Assembly: GCF_027596085.1 (NCBI RefSeq) | Contig: NC_072465.1 | Coordinates: 19,648,707 to 19,712,706 of the forward strand | Length of the DNA stretch: 64,000 bases | Source: Anoplopoma fimbria | Lineage: Eukaryota; Chordata; Actinopteri; Perciformes; Anoplopomatidae | Direction: 5' to 3' | Shown here: positions 28,643-41,720 of the stretch, one piece after another | How positions within the stretch are numbered: the first letter of the stretch is position 1 | Layout: the number at the start of each line of letters is the position of its first letter | Notes under the pieces: model-generated | The model's input: only the letters and a program-made list of their open reading frames with translations | Told to the model about the DNA's origin: nothing | Databases searched by the model: none | Position numbers and translations under genes: made by a program

Positions 28643-31638
28643 TCAGATCTCCAACAGTCCACTGCTGTTCTCCACTCCATTAGGTGTGCCGGTCTTCTCG
28701 TCTCCGTTGGTGATCTGGTCAGCGACAGGATTGGTGGGTACAGCGCTGGCGTTGAGCTCTGTGGTCTCCTCACTCCGAGGATCTGTCTCTCCCTCCACGG
28801 CTACAGCTTTACCCTGCATTGCAGAATCTGCATGGGTCTTCTGGTGCTTGGAGAGGTGGTCGCTGCGTGTGAAACGCTTGTTGCACAGTAGACAGGTGAA
28901 CTTCTTCTCCCGTGTGTGGGTGCGCACGTGCCTCTCCAGTTCGTCCGAGCGGGTGAAACGCTTCCCGCAGAACAGCCAGTTGCAAACAAAGGGTCGCTCG
29001 CCAGTGTGCCAGCGCAGGTGGGCTTTGAGGTGGGACGCCTTGCCGTAGACTTTCCCACAGCCTGGGATGTGGCAGCTGTGGACCGGCTTCTTCCTCAGGG
29101 ATGCAGCCGAGGCCCCGAGCCTCTCCAGCTCCTGGCAGTTGGGGCAGTCACATGAGGACCTGGTGGGCGCGCCCCCTCCGCCGTAGCCCCCTGATCCCCG
29201 AGCAGGCTTTAGCCCCATGGGACTCTCAATCAGCCCTGCACTTGGCACAGGCTTGGGCTTGTACATGTCCTGGGGCAGCATGTGCTGAGAGGGCTGGAGG
29301 AGGTGTGAGGAGGAGCCCAGCCCCACAGAGGGGTAAGGAGCCGAGTTGAGTTGTGTAAAGTCGGTGCTGTAACTAGGCAACTGTGGGCTAAGGGAGGCCT
29401 GTGGTGCCACGGGCTGAAGGGAGGCTTGCAGGCCTCCGTCCGACTGGGGCTGGGTTGATGACAGCCAGTTGGAGTTGGGGTGGACATCCCACCAGGAGGA
29501 CGTGGCATTAGACGGAGCAGCGGTAATGCCAGGGTGGATACCGGCTTTGTACCAGGAGCCATAGGGGTGCGTCATATCCAGCGAGGTGTAGACGCTGGTG
29601 AGGCAGTCAGCTGTAGCGTGGGCCTTGGACACTAAAAGAGACGGGTCCTGGGAGATGGAGGTTTGGAAGGAGTGGGAGAAAGGGTTATATTCTGTAGAGT
29701 AGCCTCCGGCCGAAGGAGGGGGGCTTCCAGTGGGGGTAAGCAGCCCGCCACCTCCTCCTCCTCCTCCAGCTGTGGTGAAGGAGCCAGTGTAGGAGTCCGC
29801 CATGCCACTGCCGTCTGCGGTCCGTCCGTTCTTATTTGTCTGAAGGTCAGAGGTCATGTTGTAGGGCTTCTTTACTGGAATAGCGCTGCCGATCTTACCG
29901 GGTGTAGCCGAATCCCTGACGGGGCTTGTGTTGCCAAATTTGTTACAGGTAGCAGTTAACATAGCCAGAGGACTGGAGCCATAGCGTGCGTCTTCCTGGA
30001 GAGGAGGGGACAAGGGAGAAAATGAGAATGTCTGTCTGCAGGAAATGGCTGCTTTCTGGTGCTGCTTCTGTCAGTGTCAACTCTAATAAAAATCGTATGT
30101 CAGACGGCCACCGCTGGATTTTCTTGCTCGCCCCGTTTTCAAAAGTGGTCAAAGCAATTTCAAGCAGTGAATGTTTACGCTTGTGTAAGTTCTGCTCTGC
30201 TCAGCAAAGGAGGAATTCCCTTAGTCTTTTGTTTCACTTAAACCACAAGCTATTCTTAATTTTGCATACATGTTGGCTTTTAACTATTTCCACCTGTCTT
30301 CACGGTCTCCAACATACATAAACATACATTGTAAATTATGTGTAGCTGCTGAGCTGTTAACTCTCACAGTGACTCATTCATAGCAGACACAGTTATCTCT
30401 CTTTTCTCTAGTAGTCACTATGGCATTAAAGATTCTCCACAAGCTCATGGTACATTGTGCCACAACGGTCTCACTATTGTGCTGTTTAATTTCCTTACAG
30501 ATCAAGTTTATTTTACATTTCATGCAACATTCAGAATCTCCATTTTTCCTTTTGAAAAAAAAAAAAATTCCACTTTTCACTACCAAAGGAATTTCACTTT
30601 ACATACTTATTTTTTTAGTATTTTCCTTTTCCATGTGGCAGGTAACTAAACACCATAGCACAACATATCAGAGGCATTGTGTCTGTCTGTGCTACCACAC
30701 TCTGTAAACGTGGATATAGCTAATGAAAAATCACTATTATAATCTTATTATATTTCTTTAGAGCTTTACAGTTTTCATTTTGTAATAATTACTTTACTAA
30801 TGTTATTGTACTTTAATTGTGCATGTAACCTGCTGTGGTATTAATATAAGACTTCTGTGATAATCCTATGTGGAATAAATATGTTGTAACGTTGTCGTTT
30901 TCAGTCCAGGCTTACTACATCTCTTTTTACTCCTAGCCTATAACTTTAATTAAGTGTGAAAAGAACATTATTATATCTTTAAGACGTAATCATGGTCTTT
31001 CTATACAGACTGACTCTTTTGATTCAGAGGTGATTAGTGGTCATCTCCTTCTCTTCCAAACAGTCCTGGGGTCAGCTCAGTTTTCAACTTAATCATGTTT
31101 CATCACAGACTTTTAGGTATTTTACTGCTCCTACAATCCCTGCTGTGCTCTTAACTTCCTGCTCCATCCACTGACATTTGCACTTCCCATGGCCACGTGA
31201 GTTTACTCTTAAATAGTAAATTATCTTTATACTTTTCTATTTGCTCATTGTTATAGTAACCTTATGTTCAGAGGAAACATACTTAAAATGTGAGTTGTAA
31301 AAGTTTCATGCTACTCAAACTGTCAGCAGCTCTTAAATTGCTTTAAATCCCCCATTAAGAACTAAGATCTTTCTTCATTAATGCACATTAGGATTTTCAT
31401 TATCTTGTTATGTCACATATTAATTATCAGTGATATATTATTCTTTAGACTTCAAATTCCTTCAAACCAAACCGGGCTTTAGGTTTCCTCACTTCAACTT
31501 ACAACTGCATGACTTTAATATAAAGTCTAGCTGGAATTTCAACAACATAAAAGTTAAGTTTTCATTGAACGGTAACAAAGAAGAAAAAAAAACTCTACTT
31601 ACAATTACATTCCCTACCTCCAGAATAGATGCGGCCAT
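28643..31638 (-). CDS. sp7: Sp7/osterix, zinc-finger transcription factor for osteoblast differentiation
   Basis: There are two coding exons. The first is only 21 nt (31638-31618, MAASILE, donor GTAGGG). The second is 29995-28643 and begins [13 protein letters not shown] after a CTCTCCAG acceptor. The product has 457 residues. The frame stays open about 18 nt upstream of the second exon, but that part is intron. Visible parts: a Ser/Pro/Gly/Tyr-rich activation region, the conserved block [18 protein letters not shown], a Buttonhead CxCPxC motif at about 289-294, and three C2H2 fingers at about 313-395 ([19 protein letters not shown], then [10 protein letters not shown], then CLLCNKRF). The end, LLEI, matches the mammalian end. 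A run of eight Gly (29743-29766) is encoded by GGN repeats. Sp7 acts downstream of Runx2 and is needed for bone formation. Confidence 0.97.
29996..31617 (-). other. sp7: sp7 intron 1
   Basis: A 1.6-kb AT-rich intron between the 21-nt first coding exon and the main exon. No second gene or clear repeat is seen. The first introns of Sp7 genes can hold control elements, but nothing stands out by eye. Confidence 0.75.
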
Positions 31639-32260
31639 CCCTGAGAAACAAAATCCTAAGGAAGCTGAGGGGAGCGGGAGAAGCACAGCTCGGAGTCCCA
31701 GGACAGTTTGGAAGAAGTTGGGCACTCACGCGGGGAAGTGTTTTGAGGCACGGGAAGCCCGCCCCCCTAATTACAGGCTCTGGGCTCTTTGAAGAGCACT
31801 AAGAGGCAATACAAACCCAGAGATAGAGGAAACTGGAAGGAGATTGGTGGATAGAAAGAGGACATCCCACCTCCCCAAACAGAGGGTGTCGAATCATTTT
31901 TCAAGATAAATGCATGAATGGGTTACTCATCAATCACCATGAGGACATTATTTCAGTTTCACTGGCATTATTTTTTCCACTGGGATTAGTCCAGTGGAGT
32001 CTGAGGGGAAAGATTCCAGTTTAACATCATCTCACAGAGAATTATCTTGCCGGATGACAGATTTAGACAAGCTGTAAATTGTCTTCATGCTGTTAGACAC
32101 ATTACTAAAGGAGCCCCGTAAATAAGAAGTGAAAAACCAACTAAAGTTATCTCCCGTTGTCCTCCTGAGAGAGGAAGAATAACAAAAGAACAAGTAGCCT
32201 TGGCCTGTGCCACATAAATAAAAAAATTAAGCTGACCGAGTCTGTGGTTTCCATCCGAGA
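31639..32260 (-). promoter_or_regulatory. sp7: sp7 promoter and 5' UTR, with homeodomain site, GC box and RUNX site
   Basis: Upstream of the sp7 start codon there is a homeodomain core TAATTA at 31768-31773 touching a GC box (minus strand GGGGGGCGGGC, 31757-31767), about 120-135 bp from the ATG. Further out, TGTGGTTT at 32243-32250 reads as a RUNX site. Dlx5 and Runx2 are known activators of Sp7, so the arrangement fits. The sites are seen; their use is inferred. No TATA box is obvious. Confidence 0.5.
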
Positions 32261-35200
32261 TTTTATTATTCTGGCTTCAACCCTCTCTCTGTTTCCAATA
32301 TTCTTAAATGCAGTAAACTGCCTTTATAGACATTAACTGTAATGGTTAAAGAGACTGAACTACAGAGACAAGTAAGGCAGGAAAGGATCAAGTCATTAAA
32401 TAAAGTAAAGAAGAGATTATCACATCAAATAAAATTAAATCAAAAGGCGAAATTATGAGGGTGGTAAAGACTTGCAAGGATTGTTTCTTAAAGTAAGACA
32501 TTTGATGAAAAGATGAAGAAAAGAGGGAAAGTTTACATAGTTTGAAAATGTAAAAAATAAAAGGTCTTGCCAAAGACAGCAGCAGGAAGTACAGTTTTAC
32601 ATTTTTCCAAATAATTTAATTCATTTTCGACTCTTGCTTAGAAATATTTCAGAGGATAATATGTATGCCCTTATTTTGGTGACTTACAAATTTTAAATGT
32701 ATTTTGTCCCCAAACTCCATGTAAGCTAATGTCAGTGGTCTCTGTGCCTGATAAACTAAATGTAAACCGTTTTAAAACTAAGATAACAATCATAACTCCA
32801 TACTGATTCATTATAAATCTTAAGGTTTATCAAATACTCCAGATAATTATTTATCTTTATATTATTTTAAGATACAATAACAACAATAATCACACAAAGT
32901 ATTTTTTTATTGTCCGACACATTTAGTTATTGCATAAACTTACATATATCAAATATTCATACACAGTAGAAATAATCAATCACATGTAAAATGTAGTCAT
33001 CAAAATGCATTCATTTAAAAAAACTTTATTCCAAAAAAAACTTTGTCACAATTAACACACAGGAAAGAAAACATCATTTTTTTTGACAGAAATAAATTAT
33101 TTAAAATAGAAAATAAATCTGCATGTAGTGAGAAAAAAAGTTATCTTAATTAATATGCTAGTATTATACTGTGTGATGTTTCTGAACTGAAGATACAATA
33201 GATTTCAGTTTTTAGAATTTAATTTATTGGTTGAAAAAGTCAAAAACTCAACTCTCAGTCTCGGGTGAGACAGATTCTCAGCGTCTTTTTGTGGGCGTCT
33301 CGTTTTCTGAAGGAGAGCACAGAAGATTAAAATTGTTGTCAAAAATAAACATATAATTTCTGTCCTTATTTTCTCCTCAATTACAGGGCATGGTCAGAGC
33401 TGGGCTTGTCGTTCTGGAGAGTCTGGCCCTCACATGAACACAGCGGCTATATTTGGCAGTCTGCTCTTCAACTGACCTTCTTCCCTTTATTTTCTTATTT
33501 CAGAAGGGGTGTGAGTAGAAGAACAAAGGCTGCTACATGCAGCAGTATTCAATGTCACACACTCTTACACGATTGTGCTCGCAGTCATATAAACCTATAA
33601 ACCTCACTTCAAACTGAAGGCAAAGTGTCACAGAAGGCCAAATATTACATCTCATGCTATCTATCTTATACCTTTCTGTCCGTCTGTCTGTCTGTCTCTC
33701 TGTCTCCATCCAGATACATGTGCTATACGTGGCAGTCTTTTCACACTCTTTTAGACATTTCCCTGCCCTCTCATTTCACACATGGTGTGTTACTGGTGTA
33801 CATCTTTAAGTGAAGTGTTCCTTTTTTCTTAGCGTTCATTAATGCTTTATGTTTTACACTAAAGTGAAATGAGAGGGGAGGAATAAAAGCTCCTATACTG
33901 CCGCAAAAGCTGTCCGCAATGGACCACTTTTCCTCATTTTTATAAGACTTGTAGTAATCTAAAACTTTGGTGTGTTCCCATTTACAGTTCTCTTCAAAAG
34001 AGAGCTAGTTAGATCTATAATTAGAGAATGCGTTAAGCTCTTAACAGCCTCTTCAAAAAGCTTTCTCTGCTCTATTTACTATTTTCTGCTCTGTGTGGTT
34101 TAGATTTTTTGGGTACGTACAGTAGGCACTGCAGGCTTGATGAACCTCGGGGCGTTGGGTGGGCACGATTATGTTCCCTGGGGCTGATTATATGTTTCGT
34201 AAAGTTACTGTCCATATGACAGCTATCAGTTGTATTAGTAGCTCCGGGTGTTTGTAGTGTTGCTGCTCGCTCATTAGCCCGAGCCAGTTTGAATGCAACA
34301 AGTGGCATGCGAGTGTTGAATTAACAAAAGTCTTTTTATTCAACCTCTTAGTGGTTTTCTAAACTTTGATGACATACATATAACCCAAGCAAGCATGTTG
34401 CACCTTTTTCCTTTCATGTTGCCAGTTGCCCGCAGAGGATTCTGAGTAAAGACCCCAGTGTTAACATCACAGATCTCCAGCAGAACTTTGTTTTTGATTG
34501 ATCAGTGTTTTTGATATTAAGTATGTGGTCTTAATGGATAACATTGAACTTGTGTTGTTGGTTTCAGCTTCTGAATTATCCCGAATGCCTGCACATTGAC
34601 CAAAAATTCCTCTGATATGGGACTTTTTTAACCTTGGCTTCACCTGACACCACTTCTTCCGAAGCCTGGATTCAAGAGCACAAACCTTGATCCACCCTTG
34701 ACAATATGAATAAGCCAATCTTAAGACAATAATCACTTCTTTAGCAAAGTTGTAGTCCTTATTGTGCATTTAGGCTGAATTCCATTTACTAGACTGTCTC
34801 CATTTTTCACAGCCATCAACAGCAGACATAGTTTTCTATTTGCTGTATTTAATTGTTCTTGAAAATAAATTATAAAGTATTCCAAAGCCTTGGCATCAAT
34901 GTCTTGTGCATTTGTCGCTGGCAGAACTTTTAGCCTTTTCTTGTTTTTATAAAATGTTTCACTTTGGCAAAGAGCAGGAAGCAATAAGCCCGTCATGGTC
35001 ACGAGTGGTCAACTCTTTCGTGCAAACCTTCTGGTTCAGCCGTTTCACGCTGGCAAAGTTTCCTCTTCTGGTTTCTCAGCTCTATAGAAAATGGAACCAC
35101 TCCCAATTGCAAGTTTGATTGATGTGATGGCAGTGATAGCACAGTTTGTTTTCCCACAGAGGAGATAGACGACTATTCCTTGTCTCATCATAGTTTACCT

Positions 35201-36879
35201 TTTGCTGTTGGCACCACGAGAAATATAAACTTGGTGTTTAGTTTAAATGGCATAAGTTGTTGTCTTTTGTGCCAAGGACCCTTAAGTGTATGAATAAGAA
35301 GACTGAGGTGATGAAGCATTACCCTCCTCTTACTAGGGCTGGGTATCGAACCTTATTTACCCCTTGAGTTACAAACTAAATGAGTCTGTAGATCCTATTA
35401 TTGATGACTGTCATTAACCCTGGTGATGAATGTTTGGTCTTGTTAAGGTGCTTTTTGATCAGACATTTCCTGATAAAAGCAGAATTTGTTTATTTCAGAC
35501 GGCATTTAATCAACTTATCATCATACAGTGGTTCGTATAATATCTTACAAAAACATATTTTGTTATTTTCCGTGCTTTTCCTACAATTGTCCAGCAACAA
35601 CAGTGATCGGTTTGCCTGCGTAAGCCCCTGCAGTGTTTAGGCAACAAAACTACTTGGTTAGATTTAGGAAAGATAGTGATTTGGGTTAAAATAAGTACGG
35701 AAAGTGGCATTACTTAAGTTAGGTAACAAACAAATCATGTTTGACATATTATTTCACTCGAGACACAATCAGCAGTCTACTGGGTGAAAGTCCTGTATTT
35801 GTTCGTCTCACCCATCCACCTCGACCTCCTTCCTTTGCAGAGTTTGTTGCTATGATATGTTACCTGTCCTGGCTTACAAATATGGGTTATATAAGAATGT
35901 GCATTACTCTTCATAGCTATTAGTACAAACAATGAGAACATTTAATTTAATTAAGGTCTATTTTGTTAAATTAAAGTAGAAAACATATTTATAATCTTCA
36001 AATTGGTCTTTAAAAATGCATAATATTAGTACAAGTGCCAAAACTCAGATATTACATATCTGAAATTTACTTTGTTTCTCATTTTCTTTTAATTTCAGAT
36101 GGTCTCACATAACATAATCTAGTTTGAACCTTTTCCTCTTAACCTTTTCTAATTATGGTGTTGTGGTTATTTTAGATATCTACTCATATGCTGGTGAAGA
36201 CTATGAATACAATGTTATTGACTTATAAAGAAAATTAAATATCAGAGTACTAACTTGAGAAGGAAATTACAGTCGTCTTTCAAGCACTGCAGGCATGCAG
36301 TACTCCCAGTAGCTGCGTCATACTTTAGTGCATGCAAGTTCATACATCAGGCACCTTTTTATGAAATAGTAGTGAGAAGTTTGCCATGATAGTTTGTCTT
36401 TGAGGTAACACAAAAGCACAGCCGCAGTACAAACTAGCATTGAATAGAGCATTGTGACTCCCTAGATGTTAGGCTGTGTCAATACATCTTCATCACATGC
36501 TTGGTTTTTAAAGCATCCTTCTTTTTGGGGGTGAATGGCCTTATGTTTTCTACATTGGTATTAAATTGGCCTCTTGGTATCATTAGGCCATTACAGCAAC
36601 CAAGTAAGTGTGTAATGGTGGATCAATGGAATATCTAGCCATAATGCATTTCCCTTGACATTCCCCTCTGGGCTGCAACCCTCAGAAAATTAACAATGTT
36701 AATAATACTGCGACGGAGGGGGAAAATTGAAATGATTAGATGTGTTTTACTTCGCTGCTGATGGAAATGTGGTGAAAGGGAATCAGGGTCAGGGATAGAC
36801 TTGCCTTGCAGCATGACTCTGTGCTATTTTTCCAGGCTGTGTGGTCAAAGATTCAGAGAGCTTGTCAACGGAAAATGAG

Positions 36880-36941
36880 AGAGCGAGAGAAGTGGGGGAG
36901 AGGAGAGAAAGAGGGAGACGTATAGACAGAAAGACTCGGAA

Positions 36942-36993
<52 letters not shown>
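36880..36993. repeat. GA-rich low-complexity tract with (GA)n core
   Basis: A purine-rich stretch ends in a near-perfect (GA)n run at about 36941-36993. Confidence 0.9.
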
Positions 36994-36998
<5 letters not shown>

Positions 36999-39357
36999 TG
37001 GTGGTTTATACAACACGCCATTGAATATCGTGTTCATTTACGCTGCTGTTGATGCTGCTGATTGTGTCACTTATGCCTTTTTGAGTCAGGCATAAAAAGC
37101 GACAACATGCTTTTAATAAGATGACCTGCCTGGCTCGAGTGGTCCGTCTCCGCTTTGGGGCATGTTGGTGGTTTTGAGTAACTCAACCACCGACAAGGCT
37201 GCATTTCAACCAGTGGACAGAAAATATTCAGTCACCAGACATGGTGGTAATCACATGTAGCAATGAGGAAAAAGTCATCATTTTCCTACATAAATGCAAA
37301 TAAAAAGGAATCTTTATTTTCCTGCCGTTAGTACTTTGAATATTGTTTCGAATGAGCAACATCATTTCCACCCCCAGCAAAGTACATTCCCGTCTCGCTG
37401 TGATGTCTCAGTGACCATACGTCAGAAATAATCCAACATGGCACTGGGGATACGTTCATTTTTTACTGTTCGGAGAATGACAAAGTTATCATCCTACTTT
37501 GGAATTACAAATGTTGCTGTACAGAGTATTACATGCAAGTATCAGCTCTAGAAAACACAGAAGTCCATGAACTCCCAAACAAATCTCAGTCCACCGCCTT
37601 CTTGCTATATACAAGCCGACATCTGGCCTGTAATCTCCTCGTCTGTCGAGGAGACCTGTGGCCACCTAATGACCCCGACAGGCGTCATGCATGCAATTGC
37701 TCGGGATGGTGCAATGACAGTCTCTTTCAATATCTCTTTATACATACTTTGTGAAATGAGAGGGACTTAGAGCAGTATTACGCTTTTTACTGGACACTGC
37801 AGGTTGTCTGGGGAGAAACATACATGCAGTGTTTCATTGTTGGACGTTGATCCTTAATATCTATACTGCATCTTAGGAAAACCCTTTTAAACACAATCAA
37901 CAATCAGATTTCTATTAAGCAGATTTTCATGACTGACTTGAGGAAAATGTGAAATATTGTATTTAATGGCAAAACTGTACACATGACACTCAAACTCAGA
38001 CTTAAAGGCTTATTTTGGTATTCTTCAACCTGGTCCCTGTTTTACCATTTTTTTGTGTCTAAATGCCTAACAATTATTTTTAATTGGTCCAGTATTGAGG
38101 GGGTAAACTACAGCGGGCAGCCCACTTAACAGACTGTAATGTAATCACATCGGGTAATTCCTCATCGTCAAGTTATGTCCACTAAAAATGCTTGTTATTT
38201 TAAGTGCCTTGCAACATTATGGAAAGGACCCTAAAGAGAAATAACATGTTAAAATGACCTTCCGCTGTTTGTAATTGTGTCATATGAGCGGTTCTCTGTG
38301 TGACATAAACGTTGTCATCTGCCCATGTCTACGAGGATCTACTTGGACTCTATGTGGACCTCCGTGTTCAGCCCAAAATGAGTGACCACGAGGACTGTAC
38401 GCATAGCAAGTGCTGACTGCGCATGCTACAGTTTCATTCCACACTCCACGGTTGATGCATGTCTATATGGTTTGCCAAAAAGAAGAAGAAGCAAACTAAA
38501 TGGATGTTAGTTTATAAGATAGGTTGTGTGAGGAAATTCGCTGTTACCTACATTTACATCATTCGATTTTGAAGGAATACAAAGAGAGCCAAATGGCGTT
38601 GAACTCCTTGCTGAAAGGTTTACGTCCCGACTTAAAGTGTGAATATTTGAAACAGCTATAAAGAATTTGCTATTAGATGTTCACTTGACTTGAGACTTTA
38701 TCTGACTGGCTTGAACCATGCCTACAATTAAGATTTAAAAAATCATCCCAACCCCTTGTTAAGATTATTCAGCAAACCAAGTCACACAAGAAAACACCAA
38801 ATACTAATTTTAGTTGTGTGTGGTTGAGTCTAGGGAGGCAGAAATAACTTGCATGTAAGTTAGAAGTCAATGTTAATATACAAAAGCTTTCACATGTTTC
38901 TTCTGAGTTATCAGTCCTCAGCGATTCTGATCAATAAGCCACTTTTTGCCATCGCATGTTAAATAACTTATTTCTTTGAACACTTTTGAGTCGGAAGGTA
39001 CAGAGCTGCAGCCCACCACCTTCCCCTCTCCCCCCACTGGTTTATACATATTTAGTCAGTGCCCCCAGACCCTGACAGCAGCTGGTGCTGAGGTTTGGGT
39101 GGGAGCTCATTACTCCTTGGTGGAGCTCTGCCAAAAGGAGGGGAGGGTTTTTTTAAAGGGAGTAAATTGAGGTTTTCTTTTTTTGGGTTACTTTATTTCG
39201 TACGGGTAAATCCGACTCCATCCATGCGACGTGTGATCTGTTCCATGTGTCGTGTGTGTGCCACCAGCAGTCATCTCTGGTCTCCTCGCCCTGGAAATAA
39301 CTTCCGTCTAACTTTCTAGATTTAATGAACTCCCCTCTTGGATGTGCTTATTTCACT

Positions 39358-40233
39358 AAAATAACCAGAGTTGTATTCAGTATTTCCAAAAGTGAAGATC
39401 CTTTTGACAGTTTTCTGTAGCTAAAACATTACAAGTTTTATGTCGAAATATTTTATGGTTTACTACAAGTATGTCAGCCGACAGTCTCATATAAAACTTT
39501 AATATAACTTAAATACTTAAATCAAATAATAATATATTCTCTATAATATTTGCACATTTACTTTTGAGGTACTTGAACTTTACTTTAGTATTTACACATT
39601 TTGCTACTTTGTACTCCTTCTTCATGACATTTTTAGAGGCAGATATTTAATTTTTTTACTGTAAAAACATGTATCTGACAGTTACTTAACGCTTTTCAGA
39701 TTAACATCGTACATAAAAAAAAGATTAAACAGATCTTTTTGACTTTTTAACCCATTCAAAAATATTGGGCTCCCTTCGTTGCGTTTCAGATATTTATAAA
39801 TTGTTAGCAAATCAACCAAAGTGACATTTCCCATCTTAAATTGTCAGATGGTTTCATTTATTTGAAATGAATAGAAGTGTTGCGTAGTATACTTTTTTTT
39901 CCCTTTCATACTCGATTCATTGAATGATCTCACGGCCCCTCAGATTTATCTTGTGACCCATTTAAAGAGCCTGACCCACTAGACTAAACTACCAAACTGT
40001 ATGTTTAGTAGTTAAAACATAAAATGCTGCTTGAAAGCATCAGTGATAATTATTGATTATTATAAATTATAATAGATCAGTCACAGGGGATACTTTGAGT
40101 ACATTTTGCTGATAATATTTAAGTACTTTTATTTAAGTAGTATTTGAATGCAGGACTTTTTCTTGTAATGGAGTATTTTTCTGATTATTTAATTAGCATT
40201 TTTACTTAAGCAAATGATCTTCCACCACTGCTT
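39358..40233 (-). repeat. Dispersed GGAGGAAGTATT fish repeat, long copy
   Basis: The right end, AAGCAAATGATCTTCCACCACTG, is the inverted form of the CAGTGGTGGAGGAAG start word. The body holds GTACTTGAACTTTACTTTAG, TACTTTTATTTAAGTAG and related words of the same family. The left limit is uncertain. Confidence 0.5.
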
Positions 40234-41390
40234 ATACTTTTACAGGCTTTATTTAAGGAATCTTACCAAGTATAAATATTGTGAGGATATGAAACACAAC
40301 TATGACTCCATGATCTGCGTCTTACAAGATAAAGACTCCATCTCTCCATCTCTTTTACTTCTAACAGGGGATCGTTCAAAGCTTTACTTTTGATATCTTA
40401 GTGCCATAACGATGTGGTCTGGAGGACTGTTTATTTATGAAAGACATTTTGCACTGCAGGACAGGCAGAATATCTTCAAGCGGGTCAAAGGAGCGCGTTC
40501 CTCTCTATGTTCTAGACGGGTGACCAAGAGTATCGGATGTCCCCGTCTATTGAGTGATTGTGTGGAACAGAAGTGAAGTGTTCTTGATTTGTGTTTCCTC
40601 CACTTGAGAGGAGACTGATGTGGGGACTTCCTGGTGATACTGATCAAGAAGAGAGAGGGGGGATAAAAACAGGGTTAGAAACAGAGGGGTTGCGGATTAA
40701 ATTAGGGTTCAAAACTGTCAAAAGTGGTGCTTGGTAGATGCAAAAGGTTCAGAGTGAATGTGCAGCAGGCTGGAGCTGGAAAAAGGCTGTAAGAACTCAA
40801 AGGAACGGTGAGAGGACTGGGCAGGGCATACAATACAGAAATAGAAGGACATTATAGGTAGGTAAAATAAGCAGGCCGTACCTAAAGGGGACTTTATTAC
40901 TTATAACCTAAAACCCCTAAAATCAAAACAAAAAGGCCAAGCCGCACCATATGTGTGCAGGAGGAAGCTCATGTCTTCTCTCCTTTAGACCACCCAACGC
41001 TTCACCCACACACACTCCTGAAAAACACAGTGAGGCTGTGCAGGACTGAATCTACCAAACGTCATAAAAGATCTTGGATCTAAGTTTAATTCTTTCAGTT
41101 CATCTATTCTTTCATGCTTGAGAGACCAAACCACACAACTAAAAAACAGACGGATTAAAGGTACTCGGTTGTCGTTTTTACTTCTCTTGAATGAGAAGTG
41201 TACTAAACAAAAAGTTGGGACAAAGCTTTAATCAGGAAGCAAAATGGGAAATTCAAAAGAAGAGATGAACAATTCCTCCACCCTGACTGAGTCTACTGGA
41301 GTGCAAATGTAGAAATTCTCCCAAAGCCCTATGGTGCTTTGACTGAAAATAAAGAAGAAACCTTCCTTCCTTCCCCCCACTTGCCTGAAG

Positions 41391-41720
41391 CCACAGCATG
41401 TGGTCTACTCTGTTGCTGCTCTAAAAATGGCAGGCGGGCGGCCTCGGGAGAAGCCCAGAACAGCCTCCACCGTAATGGCCGTGTGGGTGTGGCCCCTCGT
41501 AGATGGCTTTTGAGGGGGCCCCTCCCGGACGCCCGCACCCCTTGCCAGCGCCCAAGGGCTCCAGGCTGCCTGACCAGAGACACCGCGATGCGGCCCACGC
41601 TGAACCCAGGCCGAGCCGGGCTAGGATGGGCTGGGCCAGGCCGGGGCCAGGACAAGATCCACAGCTGCTTCACGGCAGGTTCCTGCACTCCTGCCCTCTG
41701 CTGGGGTCACAGAGAAAGAA
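41391..41720. other. Isolated GC-rich island in a gene desert
   Basis: A stretch of about 330 bp is clearly richer in G and C than the AT-rich DNA on both sides and contains many GGCC/GGGC words. Frames of 119-138 codons are open on both strands, but their products are low-complexity Pro/Arg/Ala with no family resemblance, so I do not call a gene. A perfect CTCF-type motif lies at its right end. Confidence 0.55.
41691..41704 (-). promoter_or_regulatory. CTCF motif, perfect match, minus orientation
   Basis: Read on the minus strand, CCAGCAGAGGGCAG matches the CTCF core CCASYAGRKGGCRS at all 14 positions. It sits at the edge of the GC-rich island. Confidence 0.5.

Larger units (their letters stand above)
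32261..41390. other. Gene-poor AT-rich DNA upstream of sp7
   Basis: No coding exon is recognised on either strand. Contents include a CTGT-rich run near 33680-33705, the start of a common fish repeat at about 35334 (TAGGGCTGGGTATCGAACCT), another repeat-like block at about 35637-35735 (GGTTAGATTTAGGAAAGATA), a GA-rich low-complexity tract (36880-36993), and a dispersed repeat at 39.36-40.23 kb. The rest shows nothing recognisable. Confidence 0.55.

Noticed and set aside
29996..30013. sp7 starting at a TTG at 30013
   Set aside because: The six extra codons are intron sequence ending in a splice acceptor. The true start MAASILE lies in a separate exon at 31638.
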